A stretch of 14,842 nucleotides of DNA. Origin: Pseudomonadota bacterium (lineage in GTDB: Bacteria; Pseudomonadota; Alphaproteobacteria; Sphingomonadales; Sphingomonadaceae). The notes under the pieces are model-generated. The model saw only the letters and a program-made list of their open reading frames with translations. It was not told the DNA's origin and did no database searches. Position 1 is the stretch's first letter. The number at the start of each line of letters is the position of its first letter. The stretch lies in contig JAEXAY010000054.1 of assembly GCA_023457895.1 (NCBI GenBank), positions 1 through 14,842 on the forward strand, in the 5' to 3' direction. Shown here piece after piece: positions 1-5,978 of this stretch. The position numbers and the translations under genes were made by a program.

Positions 1-1
1 C

Positions 2-679
2 GCGGGGGATTCACTCCAGAGCGAGATCACCGACGCACTGCTCAACAATGAAAGCTTTTTCTTTCGCGACCATCTGCTGTTTACGTACATTAACAATGTT
101 CTGCTCGAAGATATCCGGACGGCAAAGGGCGCAAACAGGACGCTTTCAATCTGGCTCGCGGGCTGTTCAAACGGGCAGGAAGCCTATTCGGTCGCAATGA
201 TGCTGGCTGAAGATCCGGCGCGCTGGGCGGGTTGGTCCATCAGGATCGTCGCCACCGATGTCAGCGAAGGCGCGATCGAACGGGCGCGCAAGGGCATCTA
301 TAGTCAGTTCGAAATCCAGCGCGGCCTGCCGGTAACGCGGATGGTGCGCTGGTTCGATCAGGATGGCGAAAACTGGGTGGCGCGCGAGGAACTGCGCAGG
401 ATGATCGATTTTCGCCAGCAGAATATGCTTCTGCAGACTCCGCTCGGCGGGCCGTTCGACCTGATCTTCTGCCGCAATGTCCTTTTATATTTCTCGCTGC
501 CTGTCCGGCGACAGGTATTCGCGCGGCTTCGCAAACTGATCGCGCCGCATGGCTATCTGATGCTGGGCGCGGGAGAAACGGTGATCGGACAGACCGATGA
601 CTTTGCCTCGAGCAGGGTACATCGCGGCTTTTATTGCCCCACTGCCGAAAGCAACGAGATCGCTCTACGGTCGGCTTGA
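2..679 (+). CDS. cheR: CheR-type chemotaxis protein methyltransferase (5' truncated)
   Basis: This is the C-terminal 225 residues of a SAM-dependent glutamate methyltransferase of the CheR family, which methylates chemoreceptors in the cytoplasm. The frame is open from the window edge, so the start lies outside. Seen in the sequence: NESFFFRD (bases 47-70), matching the family NETxFFRD signature; WLAGCSNGQEAYS, the SAM-binding glycine motif (normally AGCSxGEEPYS), here with Asn and Gln-Ala variants; FCRNVLLYF, matching the CRNVxIYF motif; and a GAGETV segment near the end in place of the usual GESL. An internal ATG at base 197 would cut through the SAM site and is not the true start. No other chemotaxis gene is visible, so its partners cannot be judged. 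The family call is firm; whether it serves chemotaxis or another signalling array is open. Confidence 0.88.
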   Translation, partial: AGDSLQSEITDALLNNESFFFRDHLLFTYINNVLLEDIRTAKGANRTLSIWLAGCSNGQEAYSVAMMLAEDPARWAGWSIRIVATDVSEGAIERARKGIYSQFEIQRGLPVTRMVRWFDQDGENWVAREELRRMIDFRQQNMLLQTPLGGPFDLIFCRNVLLYFSLPVRRQVFARLRKLIAPHGYLMLGAGETVIGQTDDFASSRVHRGFYCPTAESNEIALRSA

Positions 680-767
680 TCGTGCCGCAGCAAAATGCCT
701 TGCCAAAGCCCGGCCTTTTGCGGCAACCAACCGGGTATCGCCTCTTCTTCTGGAATTTGAGCCATCC

Positions 768-1457
768 ATGAGCGCATTCATCGAACACCCTTCGCCCAAT
801 TTCGACGAGCGGACCCTGCCGGTTTCGATGATCGTTCTCCATTATACGGGTATGCAGGACGGGCCTTCGGCCTTGCGTGCCTTGTCGGTGCCGGAATCCG
901 GGGTGTCCTCGCACTATATGGTGGAGGAGGACGGCCGAATCTACCAGCTCGTCGACGAAGCAAAGCGTGCCTGGCATGCCGGTAAATCGCATTGGCGTGG
1001 CGTCACCGATATCAATTCCGCCAGCGTCGGAATCGAGATCGTCAATCCGGGTCATGAGTTCGGCTATCGGACATTTCCGCAGGCTCAGGTTGATGCGGTC
1101 AAGAGCCTTGTTGGCGAGATAAAGGGGCGGTACAATATCACCCGCGGCAATATCGTCGGCCATTCCGATATTGCTCCGACGCGCAAGCAGGACCCGGGCG
1201 AATTATTCCCGTGGAATGAGCTGGCAAAAAGCCGTCTTGCTTTGCCCCGGCCATCCAAGAAATTGATGGACCCATTATGGTCCGATGCAGGGTTTCTGCT
1301 GGCGCTTGAGCGGTTCGGCTACGACGTTACCGACGGCTTTGCCGCGACGGTCGCCTTTCAGCGCCGTTTTCGCCCCGAACTGATCGATGGGACGATCGAC
1401 GGCGAATGCCGGGCGATCCTGCTCGCGCTGTTGCTGCCGCAACCGCAAGGCGATTGA
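768..1457 (+). CDS. AmpD-like N-acetylmuramoyl-L-alanine amidase
   Basis: A 229-residue zinc amidase of the Amidase_2 family, which cleaves the bond between MurNAc (or anhydroMurNAc) and L-alanine. Likely zinc ligands are His25 (LHYTGM), His132 (GHSD) and Asp142 (KQDPG). Glu90 (GIEIVN) and Lys140 match the catalytic Glu and Lys of AmpD. Residues about 170-222 form a helical C-terminal segment (FLLALERFGYDV, ATVAFQRRFRPELIDGTID) resembling a peptidoglycan-binding domain, as in AmiD-like longer members. No signal peptide or lipobox is visible, so a cytoplasmic role in muropeptide recycling is inferred. The ATG at 768 was chosen because it sits about 20 codons before the first domain strand; the frame is open upstream to 597, overlapping cheR, but that part has no family similarity. 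The ribosome site is weak. Confidence 0.88.
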   Translation: MSAFIEHPSPNFDERTLPVSMIVLHYTGMQDGPSALRALSVPESGVSSHYMVEEDGRIYQLVDEAKRAWHAGKSHWRGVTDINSASVGIEIVNPGHEFGYRTFPQAQVDAVKSLVGEIKGRYNITRGNIVGHSDIAPTRKQDPGELFPWNELAKSRLALPRPSKKLMDPLWSDAGFLLALERFGYDVTDGFAATVAFQRRFRPELIDGTIDGECRAILLALLLPQPQGD

Positions 1458-1482
1458 AAAAGCTGCAATTGCTGCCTATCTT
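1454..1482 (+). promoter_or_regulatory. Predicted sigma-70-type promoter of rnpB
   Basis: A -35 box TTGAAA (1454-1459) and a -10 box TATCTT (1477-1482) are separated by exactly 17 nt. The predicted transcription start, 7-8 nt downstream, falls at about 1489-1490, which is where helix P1 of the RNase P RNA begins. The -35 box overlaps the TGA stop of the amidase gene. The match between predicted start and RNA end is the main support. Confidence 0.62.
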
Positions 1483-1489
1483 GTGCCCT

Positions 1490-1874
1490 TGCCAGGAGGC
1501 TGGGCGACCGCCGCCGCGCACAGGTGCGGGGGAGGAAAGTCCGGGCTCCACAAAATGACGGTGCCGGATAGCGTCCGGCGGTCCTTCGCGGGATCAGGGA
1601 AAGTGCCACAGAAAGCAGATCGCCTACGGTTTCGGCCCGGTGACAGTGAAAGGGTGCGGTAAGAGCGCACCGCGTAATGCTGGCAACAGCAACGGCATGG
1701 CAAACCCCACCGGGAGCAAGACCGAATAGGGACGACGCGCGGGCAACCGCAGGGTGATTTTGGTCCAGTCGTCCGGGTTGGTTGCTTGAGCCGTGCCGCA
1801 AGGCCCGGCCTAGAGGAATGGTCGCCCAGTGCCGTATCGGCATGGACAGAACCCGGCTTACAGGCCTCCTGGCA
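1490..1874 (+). ncRNA. rnpB: RNase P RNA (bacterial class A)
   Basis: The catalytic RNA that trims 5' leaders from precursor tRNAs. Conserved blocks are visible in order: GAGGAAAGTCCGGGCTCC (1532-1549), which forms one half of P4; GGGTGCGGTAAGAGCGCACCGCG-type P10/P11 sequence near 1653-1675; GAGCAAGACCGAATAGGG near 1714-1731; TAGAGGAATGGTCGCC near 1811-1826; and ACAGAACCCGGCTTACAG (1846-1863), the other half of P4. The ends are set by helix P1: TGCCAGGAGGC (1490-1500) pairs perfectly with GCCTCCTGGCA (1864-1874). A run of five T (1877-1881) follows and may help termination. Length is about 385 nt, normal for the class. Open reading frames crossing this interval on either strand are fortuitous. 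Confidence 0.97.
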
Positions 1875-1930
1875 AATTTTTCCCCGATGGCGGTGGCCAG
1901 AGTTGCTGCGGCGCGATACAATGGAAAGCA

Positions 1931-2482
1931 ATGGCTAAGGCGACACGATCCAATGACTGGGGTTTCCCGCGCTGGCGCGGCTATGGCAGCACGCGCGAGG
2001 CCAGGCCCGTGCGCCTGTGCGACCGGGAAGGCTGCGACGCACCGGGCGACCGACCTGCACCCAAGGCGCCGAACAGCCCCGAACGCTGGTATTTCTGTGA
2101 AAGCCATGCCGCCGAATATAATCGCAACTGGGATTATTTCGCAGGACTGTCCGCTGAAGAGGCGGCCGAACGCGAACGCACCGAACGGCGCGACAGCAAG
2201 GGATACAAGGAAGCGCAGCATTATGGCTGGGGAGGTCCCGGTGACGGGCGCTTCAGCCGCGATGAGCTGAATGCATTGAAGGCGCTCGAACTCGACGAGG
2301 AGGCCGATTTCGAAGCGGTCAAGAACGCCTGGCGGCGGCTCGCCAAGGAGCATCATCCGGACCTAAAGCCCGGCGACAGCGCCGCTTATGTGAAGTTCCA
2401 GACTATTCAGGCGGCGTTCGAGGTGATGAAACGGTGGGAAGAACGCCGCCTCGCGCTGGGCAAGACGAAGCAGCGAGCCTGA
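1931..2482 (+). CDS. J-domain protein with N-terminal Cys/His cluster
   Basis: A 183-residue protein with a C-terminal J domain (about 112-172), including the HPD tripeptide (142-144) that stimulates Hsp70/DnaK ATPase activity. It is therefore a likely DnaK co-chaperone of narrow scope. It lacks the Gly/Phe, zinc-finger and substrate-binding regions of full-length DnaJ. The N-terminal half carries Cys30-x4-Cys35 and Cys56-x2-His59, which could form one zinc site. This is followed by a charged helix (about 72-95). The ATG at 1931 is preceded by GGAAAG (1923-1928). An earlier in-frame ATG at 1829 lies inside rnpB and is rejected. It is convergent with sufE, with only 12 nt between the stop codons and no clear terminator. 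The client is unknown. Confidence 0.85.
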   Translation: MAKATRSNDWGFPRWRGYGSTREARPVRLCDREGCDAPGDRPAPKAPNSPERWYFCESHAAEYNRNWDYFAGLSAEEAAERERTERRDSKGYKEAQHYGWGGPGDGRFSRDELNALKALELDEEADFEAVKNAWRRLAKEHHPDLKPGDSAAYVKFQTIQAAFEVMKRWEERRLALGKTKQRA

Positions 2483-2494
2483 GCTTCAAACCGA

Positions 2495-2908
2495 TCAGCT
2501 GTACCGCGCCGCCGTATCCCGGATCAGCGCGATCATGTTGGGAATGCCCTGTGTGCGATTCGAGGACAGCTGGTTTTTGAGATCGAACCGCTCCAGCGTC
2601 GCGGCGATGTCCAATTGGGCCACTTCCGCTGCCGGTTTGTCCTGCACGGCGGACAGCACCAGCGCGATAATGCCCTTGGTGATGGCGGCGTTGCTGTCCG
2701 CTAGAAAATGAAGCCGCCGGCCCTGTTCGGTGGGATAAACCCACACGCTTGCCGAACAGCCGCGCACCAGCGTTGCATCGGTCTTGAGCGCTTCCGGCAT
2801 CGGTTCGAGCGCGCGGCCAAGGTCGATCAGCAGCCGATAGCGATCATCGGCATCGAGGAAGTCATATTCTTCGTAAATGTCATCGAGCGGGCGCGAGCTT
2901 TCGGTCAT
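2495..2908 (-). CDS. sufE: SufE-type cysteine desulfuration protein
   Basis: A 137-residue SufE. It accepts persulfide sulfur from the cysteine desulfurase SufS, stimulates its activity and passes the sulfur to the SufBCD scaffold for iron-sulfur cluster assembly in the cytoplasm. The acceptor cysteine is Cys51 in LVRGCSASVWV (family motif V.GCQS.VW), the same position as in E. coli SufE. The middle part (DSNAAITKGIIALVLS) and the LSSNRTQGIPNMI segment are typical of the family. Length is normal. The other suf genes are not here, so this is a stand-alone copy at the end of the psp gene run, 20 nt after its last small gene. Whether it is cotranscribed with psp is not clear; its own ribosome site is weak. 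Confidence 0.93.
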   Translation of the reverse strand: MTESSRPLDDIYEEYDFLDADDRYRLLIDLGRALEPMPEALKTDATLVRGCSASVWVYPTEQGRRLHFLADSNAAITKGIIALVLSAVQDKPAAEVAQLDIAATLERFDLKNQLSSNRTQGIPNMIALIRDTAARYS

Positions 2909-2928
2909 GCCTCGCGCTATAGGGAGAG

Positions 2929-3174
2929 CTAGAGGTCGACGCCAGCGGCAATCGCTTCAAGCTTGCGGACGCGTTCCTTGAGATCGGCAACCTCGATGCG
3001 CGAGAAGGCGGTATGCGGCTCATTATCCCGCGCGGTCGCGGCGCCAACAAGGTTGAGTTCGTCCCGCTTTAGCGCAATCCAGTCGCGCCAGCCCTTGAGC
3101 GCAACGACGCTCAAGATCCCGGTGGCTGCGAGCGTCATCGCGCCGATACCGGTGTATAAGATTGGGTCGGTCAT
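2929..3174 (-). CDS. Small PspB-like membrane/coiled-coil protein (psp small gene 4)
   Basis: An 81-residue protein of no named family that I recognise. It has a hydrophobic segment at about residues 5-26, a basic Trp-rich stretch (KGWRDW, 27-32), and a charged helix ending in LKERVRKLEAIAA (65-77). That tail has the pattern seen at the ends of PspB and the three preceding small proteins, here without the residues that usually follow. The ATG at 3174 is preferred over a GTG at 3183 because GGAG sits 8 nt before the ATG and would overlap the region used by the GTG. It is the last of the minus-strand psp run, 33 nt after the previous gene. Inferred role: an inner-membrane partner in the phage-shock response. 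Confidence 0.72.
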   Translation of the reverse strand: MTDPILYTGIGAMTLAATGILSVVALKGWRDWIALKRDELNLVGAATARDNEPHTAFSRIEVADLKERVRKLEAIAAGVDL

Positions 3175-3207
3175 TGCTGTCACTCCGATCTCGTCCCTGA
3201 CTATGGA

Positions 3208-3471
3208 TCAGTTGGTCTTGTCGCGCAGTCTGGCGATTTCGCGGTCAAGTTCGATAGCGCGCTGGTCATCGGTCGCGAGCCGTTCGAGAACCGCGATCCG
3301 CTCCTTCAACGCCTTGACATCGGCCTCAAGCTGCGCCTTTTCCGGGTCTGCGTTGCGGCCAACGAAAACATCGTTGCCGTCCTTGTCTTCCACCACGCCA
3401 TAACGCGCCTTGAGCACGCTGGCGATTGCGCCAACCATTACCAGGATGGCTAAAAATTCCCATAAATTCAT
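3208..3471 (-). CDS. Small PspB-like membrane/coiled-coil protein (psp small gene 3)
   Basis: An 87-residue protein not matched to a named family. A membrane segment spans about residues 4-20 (WEFLAILVMVGAIASVL). A short polar linker follows (about 24-42), then a continuous charged helix containing LKERIAVLERLATD (55-68) and a final ELDREIARLRD stretch. The helix matches the C-terminal module of the neighbouring psp proteins. The start ATG overlaps the stop of the preceding gene by 4 nt (ATGA), indicating translational coupling and cotranscription. Function inferred from context only: a probable inner-membrane anchored component of the phage-shock system. Confidence 0.78.
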   Translation of the reverse strand: MNLWEFLAILVMVGAIASVLKARYGVVEDKDGNDVFVGRNADPEKAQLEADVKALKERIAVLERLATDDQRAIELDREIARLRDKTN

Positions 3472-3764
3472 AGCGTTTCACCTGCTTTGACGGTTGCGGA
3501 CGGCTCGATCAACTGGATGTCGCGGAGCGCCTCGATCTGGGCCGCGGTATCGAATCCCTTGTCGGTGATGATGCGTTCCAGCACCCGGACGCGCTGTTCC
3601 AGCCTCTCGGTGTGAGCCGCATATTGTGCGGATTTTTCTGCCGTCAGCGCAGTCTGGACCGCCATCTGCTTTTCTTTGAATTTAAGCCATTTATGGAACA
3701 TGCCCGATCCAATCCCGCCCGCTATAGCGATGATCGGGATGAGTAAAGCCAATGTGCCTTCCAT
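3468..3764 (-). CDS. Small PspB-like membrane/coiled-coil protein (psp small gene 2)
   Basis: A 98-residue protein not matched to a named family. A membrane helix at about residues 4-24 is followed by a basic stretch (HKWLKFKEK) resembling the juxtamembrane part of PspB. A long charged helix then contains LEQRVRVLERIITD (55-68) and AAQIEALRD (74-82), the same two blocks as in the neighbouring gene products. A short flexible tail follows (about 85-98). AGGA lies 7 nt before the ATG. It begins 12 nt after the preceding gene and overlaps the next by 4 nt. Its likely topology has the coiled coil in the cytoplasm, by analogy with PspB. Role inferred only from context and shared tail. Confidence 0.8.
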   Translation of the reverse strand: MEGTLALLIPIIAIAGGIGSGMFHKWLKFKEKQMAVQTALTAEKSAQYAAHTERLEQRVRVLERIITDKGFDTAAQIEALRDIQLIEPSATVKAGETL

Positions 3765-3776
3765 CGTTGCTTCCTC

Positions 3777-4109
3777 TCAATTCTTAGCTGTCCGCAAGGC
3801 TTCAATATCCTGCGCCAGCCGGTGGCTATCATCGGTAACAATGCGTTCGACATTGGCGAGCCGATCCTTGAGAGAGCCGAGCTCGGCCTGAAGCTGTGCA
3901 TTCTCCTGGCTGAGAAGCTTGATCCGCTCCATTTCCGCAGAGCTTGTCTTGGGCAGGAGTGACTGCCCCCACGCTCCGCTTAGCGGATAACCATTCTTGA
4001 TCCTCAGCCACGTGTCGATAATCCAGCCGGCAATGCCAGCCACGGCAATGATCGTTACCGGTGTCGCGACCGTTTGCAGGATGGTGATGGCGTTAACCGT
4101 GTTACCCAT
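3777..4109 (-). CDS. Small PspB-like membrane/coiled-coil protein (psp small gene 1)
   Basis: A 110-residue protein not matched to a named family. A membrane segment spans about residues 14-34 (TVATPVTIIAVAGIAGW and onward). A juxtamembrane part (LRIKNGYPLSGAWG, 35-48) is followed by a coiled coil from about 58. The coiled coil includes LKDRLANVERIVTD (80-93) and SHRLAQDIEALR (95-106). Of the four small genes its tail is closest to E. coli PspC, whose end (from memory) reads LREMERYVTSD and then a further helix. AGGG lies 5 nt before the ATG. It starts 39 nt after pspC and is followed 12 nt later by the next small gene. Confidence 0.8.
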   Translation of the reverse strand: MGNTVNAITILQTVATPVTIIAVAGIAGWIIDTWLRIKNGYPLSGAWGQSLLPKTSSAEMERIKLLSQENAQLQAELGSLKDRLANVERIVTDDSHRLAQDIEALRTAKN

Positions 4110-4148
4110 GATTACCCTGTGCTCCCCATAAGTCTCCGCCTATTCGGC

Positions 4149-4658
4149 TTATTTCAGCGCATCTATTTCCTCGGCTAGACGGCGGTTCGAGCTGACATAA
4201 TGCGCCTCGATGTCGGCGATGCGGCGATCGATGTCGCGCAATTTGGAGCGTACATCCTTGGCTGAGCCGGAGGTATTGCTGCGCACGCCCTGCCAGAATT
4301 TCGCATCGACCGCGTCATCGTAGAGCCCGGCAGGCTTGTTGTCCGACATCCAGGCAATCACGAGATAGGTGATGAGATTGAACGGGAAGATGGCGAAGGT
4401 AGATATGATGGCGGCGAGCCGGATCCACAAAACGTCGATGCCGGTATAGTCGGCAATTCCCGCACAGACCCCGAGCCATTTGCCACGCACCTTGTCCAGG
4501 TAAAATTTGGTGCGGCTTGGCGCGGGTCTCGACGGGTTCGACGTCAGCGCAATGCTGCGGTCATAGGCATATTCCAGCCGGTCATCTCGATGCAGTTGTG
4601 CTTCGAGGTCGGCAATCGCACGGGCATGTTCGTCAATCTGGTCTTTGATGCTCGTCAT
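4149..4658 (-). CDS. pspC: Phage-shock protein PspC with extended N terminus
   Basis: A 169-residue PspC-family inner-membrane protein. In enterobacteria PspC senses envelope damage with PspB and recruits PspA from PspF. The PspC domain spans about residues 50-108: KVRGKWLGVCAGIADYTGID matches the family signature V.GVCAGIA.Y, followed by hydrophobic segments (about 77-104) ending in AWMSDNKP. The C terminus has a helix with IDRRIADIEAHYVSS (143-157) and RRLAEEIDALK (159-169). E. coli PspC starts almost directly at the domain, but this one has about 50 extra N-terminal residues containing a charged helix (IDEHARAIADLEAQL, 8-22) that resembles its own C-terminal helix. AAGGGA lies 8 nt before the ATG. 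It starts 12 nt after pspB. Confidence 0.92.
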   Translation of the reverse strand: MTSIKDQIDEHARAIADLEAQLHRDDRLEYAYDRSIALTSNPSRPAPSRTKFYLDKVRGKWLGVCAGIADYTGIDVLWIRLAAIISTFAIFPFNLITYLVIAWMSDNKPAGLYDDAVDAKFWQGVRSNTSGSAKDVRSKLRDIDRRIADIEAHYVSSNRRLAEEIDALK

Positions 4659-4670
4659 CGGTCCAGTCCC

Positions 4671-4988
4671 TTATTTGATCTGGGTCAGGCGGTCGGCCGC
4701 CACAATGCGTTCAATCGTCATCAGCCGTTCGTCGAGACGCCGCGCCGTGTCATGGAGGTCATCAAGCAGCGCCTCGTCCTCGTTGGTGAGCGTTTTAGCC
4801 TGCCGCCATTTGGTGACATAATGGAGCATGAGCCAGGTTACCGCGATGAGGATGATGCCTGCCACGGTCACGCCTATCACCGGGAAAATTTCGCTAACCA
4901 TGTGCGAGGCTTCGCGCATCGCTTCAAGATCCTGCGGAGTCATGTCGCTACCCTGGATGATCACATTGGGATCGACAGAGATCAGCAT
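4671..4988 (-). CDS. pspB: Phage-shock protein PspB
   Basis: A 105-residue PspB-like inner-membrane protein that works with PspC in sensing and in binding PspA. One membrane helix (about 33-55) is followed by LHYVTKWRQAKTLTNEDEA (55-73) and a cytoplasmic coiled coil ending in LDERLMTIERIVAAD (85-99). The E. coli protein, from memory, has LHYSNR after its membrane helix and ends RMRERIQALESILDAE, the same layout. This protein is about 30 residues longer, mainly at the N terminus before the membrane segment. Its ATG overlaps the pspA stop by one base (TGATG), and GGGAG lies about 7 nt upstream, so this start is favoured over the internal Met16. Confidence 0.88.
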   Translation of the reverse strand: MLISVDPNVIIQGSDMTPQDLEAMREASHMVSEIFPVIGVTVAGIILIAVTWLMLHYVTKWRQAKTLTNEDEALLDDLHDTARRLDERLMTIERIVAADRLTQIK

Positions 4989-5659
4989 CAGGCGTCTCCC
5001 TTCTTCTTCAGCGCGGCCTTCATGGCGGCCAGTTCGGCATCGACCTCGTCGGTTTCGCGCAGGGCCGAGATTTCATCTTCGAGGCTGAGCGGGCCGTTCA
5101 TCCCCAGCGCCTCGGCATGGCCTTCAGCAAAATCGGCCTGCCGTTCGAGATCGTCAAAGCGAGAGAAGGCGTCGCGGGTGCGTTCGCCGCCATACATGGT
5201 TCGCAGTTTGATGCGGTTTTCCGCCCCTTCCAGCCGTGCCGCGATGCTGTTCTGACGGGTCCGGGCCTCGCGCAGCTTGGCCTGGAGCTTGGCGATGTCA
5301 TCCTCGCTCGCGCGCAACGCATCGTCGAGCACCTGGATTTCCGCATTGAGCTCGCTCGCCATATCGGCGGCCTTCTTGCGTTCGATCAGCGCCGCTTTGG
5401 CCAAGTCCTCGCGGTCCTTGGAAAGGGCGAGTTCGGCCTTTTCGGTCCAGCTTTCCTGTAATGCGTCAAGCTTCATCACGTGACGGCGCATTTCCTTCTG
5501 GTCGGCAATGTTGCGCGCCGCCGAGGCGCGCACTTCGACCAGCGTTTCTTCCATCTCGAGGATGATGACGCGGATCATCCGCGCCGGATCATCCGAGCGA
5601 TCGAGAATATCGGTAAAATTGGCGGCGATGATGTCGCGGGTGCGCGAAAAAATTCCCAT
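4988..5659 (-). CDS. pspA: Phage-shock protein PspA
   Basis: A 223-residue PspA/IM30-family protein. It is peripheral to the inner membrane, stabilises it when damaged, and in resting cells restrains the activator PspF. The N terminus MGIFSRTRDIIAANFTDIL is the usual membrane-binding amphipathic helix, followed by DDPARMIRVIILEMEETLVE, the most conserved stretch. Nearly all the rest is long coiled-coil helix, as in the family. Length matches E. coli PspA (222). The ATG at 5659 was chosen because the family begins here and GGAG lies 9 nt before it. The frame stays open upstream through an ATG at 5812 that has its own GAGG; an N-terminally extended form is possible (see findings). It is translationally coupled to pspB. 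Confidence 0.95.
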   Translation of the reverse strand: MGIFSRTRDIIAANFTDILDRSDDPARMIRVIILEMEETLVEVRASAARNIADQKEMRRHVMKLDALQESWTEKAELALSKDREDLAKAALIERKKAADMASELNAEIQVLDDALRASEDDIAKLQAKLREARTRQNSIAARLEGAENRIKLRTMYGGERTRDAFSRFDDLERQADFAEGHAEALGMNGPLSLEDEISALRETDEVDAELAAMKAALKKKGDA

Positions 5660-5874
5660 CAACATGGTCTCCAGAGTGCGGGCCAGTTCGGCCAGGGTAA
5701 TCCCGGTTTCGCCCGAATGAAAGAATGATGACGCCGAAGCGCTGCCCCGGGACGGATTAGGGCTCGACCGCTCCGGCGTCATCGGGCCGGCAAGAACAAG
5801 GTCATTGGACATTGCGGGCCTCGTTGAAATTAAAACTGGACATGGATGCCTCTCGATATGTTTGCTCCAATCAC

Positions 5875-5890
5875 TGCAGGAGTTATGCCA
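5875..5890 (-). promoter_or_regulatory. Sigma-54 (-24/-12) promoter of the psp operon
   Basis: Read on the minus strand the site is TGGCATAACTCCTGCA. The invariant GG (-24) and GC (-12) elements have the required spacing (10 bases between them), and TGGCA plus TGCA match the consensus TGGCAC-N5-TTGCA. The predicted transcription start is about 5864. A gene for the sigma-54 activator PspF stands just upstream and divergent, exactly the known psp arrangement. Confidence 0.8.
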
Positions 5891-5905
5891 GTTTCGAAAG
5901 CGGCA

Positions 5906-5918
5906 GAAATCCTTGACT
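5906..5918 (-). promoter_or_regulatory. Possible IHF-binding site
   Basis: On the minus strand AGTCAAGGATTTC resembles the IHF consensus WATCAA-N4-TTR, with mismatches at the second and last positions. It lies at about -42 to -54 from the predicted sigma-54 start, the place where IHF bends DNA in enterobacterial psp, and is next to an A-tract. The sequence match alone is weak; the position supports it. Confidence 0.3.
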
Positions 5919-5943
5919 TGAGAGCCTAGTAAATTTTTTCTTC

Positions 5944-5960
5944 TTGCCAATTTTTGGGAA
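5944..5960. promoter_or_regulatory. Inverted repeat, candidate PspF enhancer site
   Basis: TTGCCAA (5944-5950) and TTGGGAA (5954-5960) form a dyad with 6 of 7 pairs matching around a TTT centre. It lies about 80-96 nt upstream of the predicted sigma-54 start, within the usual range of PspF upstream activating sequences. It also lies 19 nt before the pspF start codon, so binding there could also repress pspF. Confidence 0.42.
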
Positions 5961-5978
5961 TTATGACCAAGGGTTGGC

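Larger units (their letters stand above)
5660..5978. promoter_or_regulatory. Divergent pspA-pspF control region
   Basis: A 319-nt region between the divergent pspA and pspF. It holds the sigma-54 promoter for the pspA run (5875-5890), a possible IHF site (5906-5918) and an inverted repeat (5944-5960). It also holds a leader of about 205 nt before the favoured pspA start, most of which is an open frame joined to pspA. The part from 5928 to 5970 is clearly AT-rich compared with its surroundings, as expected for an enhancer or bending region. I found no convincing sigma-70 promoter for pspF. Confidence 0.75.

Noticed and set aside
680..767. Inverted GCCGCA/TGCGGC sequence between cheR and the amidase gene as a terminator
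   Set aside because: The arms are short, the loop is long, and no T-run follows.
1829..1930. N-terminal extension of the J-domain protein starting at 1829
   Set aside because: It would begin inside the RNase P RNA; the ATG at 1931 has a good ribosome site.
1358..2356. A 332-codon open frame on the minus strand
   Set aside because: It runs across rnpB, the end of the amidase gene and most of the J-domain gene in reverse, with no protein character.
3175..3183. GTG start at 3183 for the last small psp gene
   Set aside because: The GGAG sequence is positioned for the ATG at 3174; it overlaps the GTG and cannot serve it.
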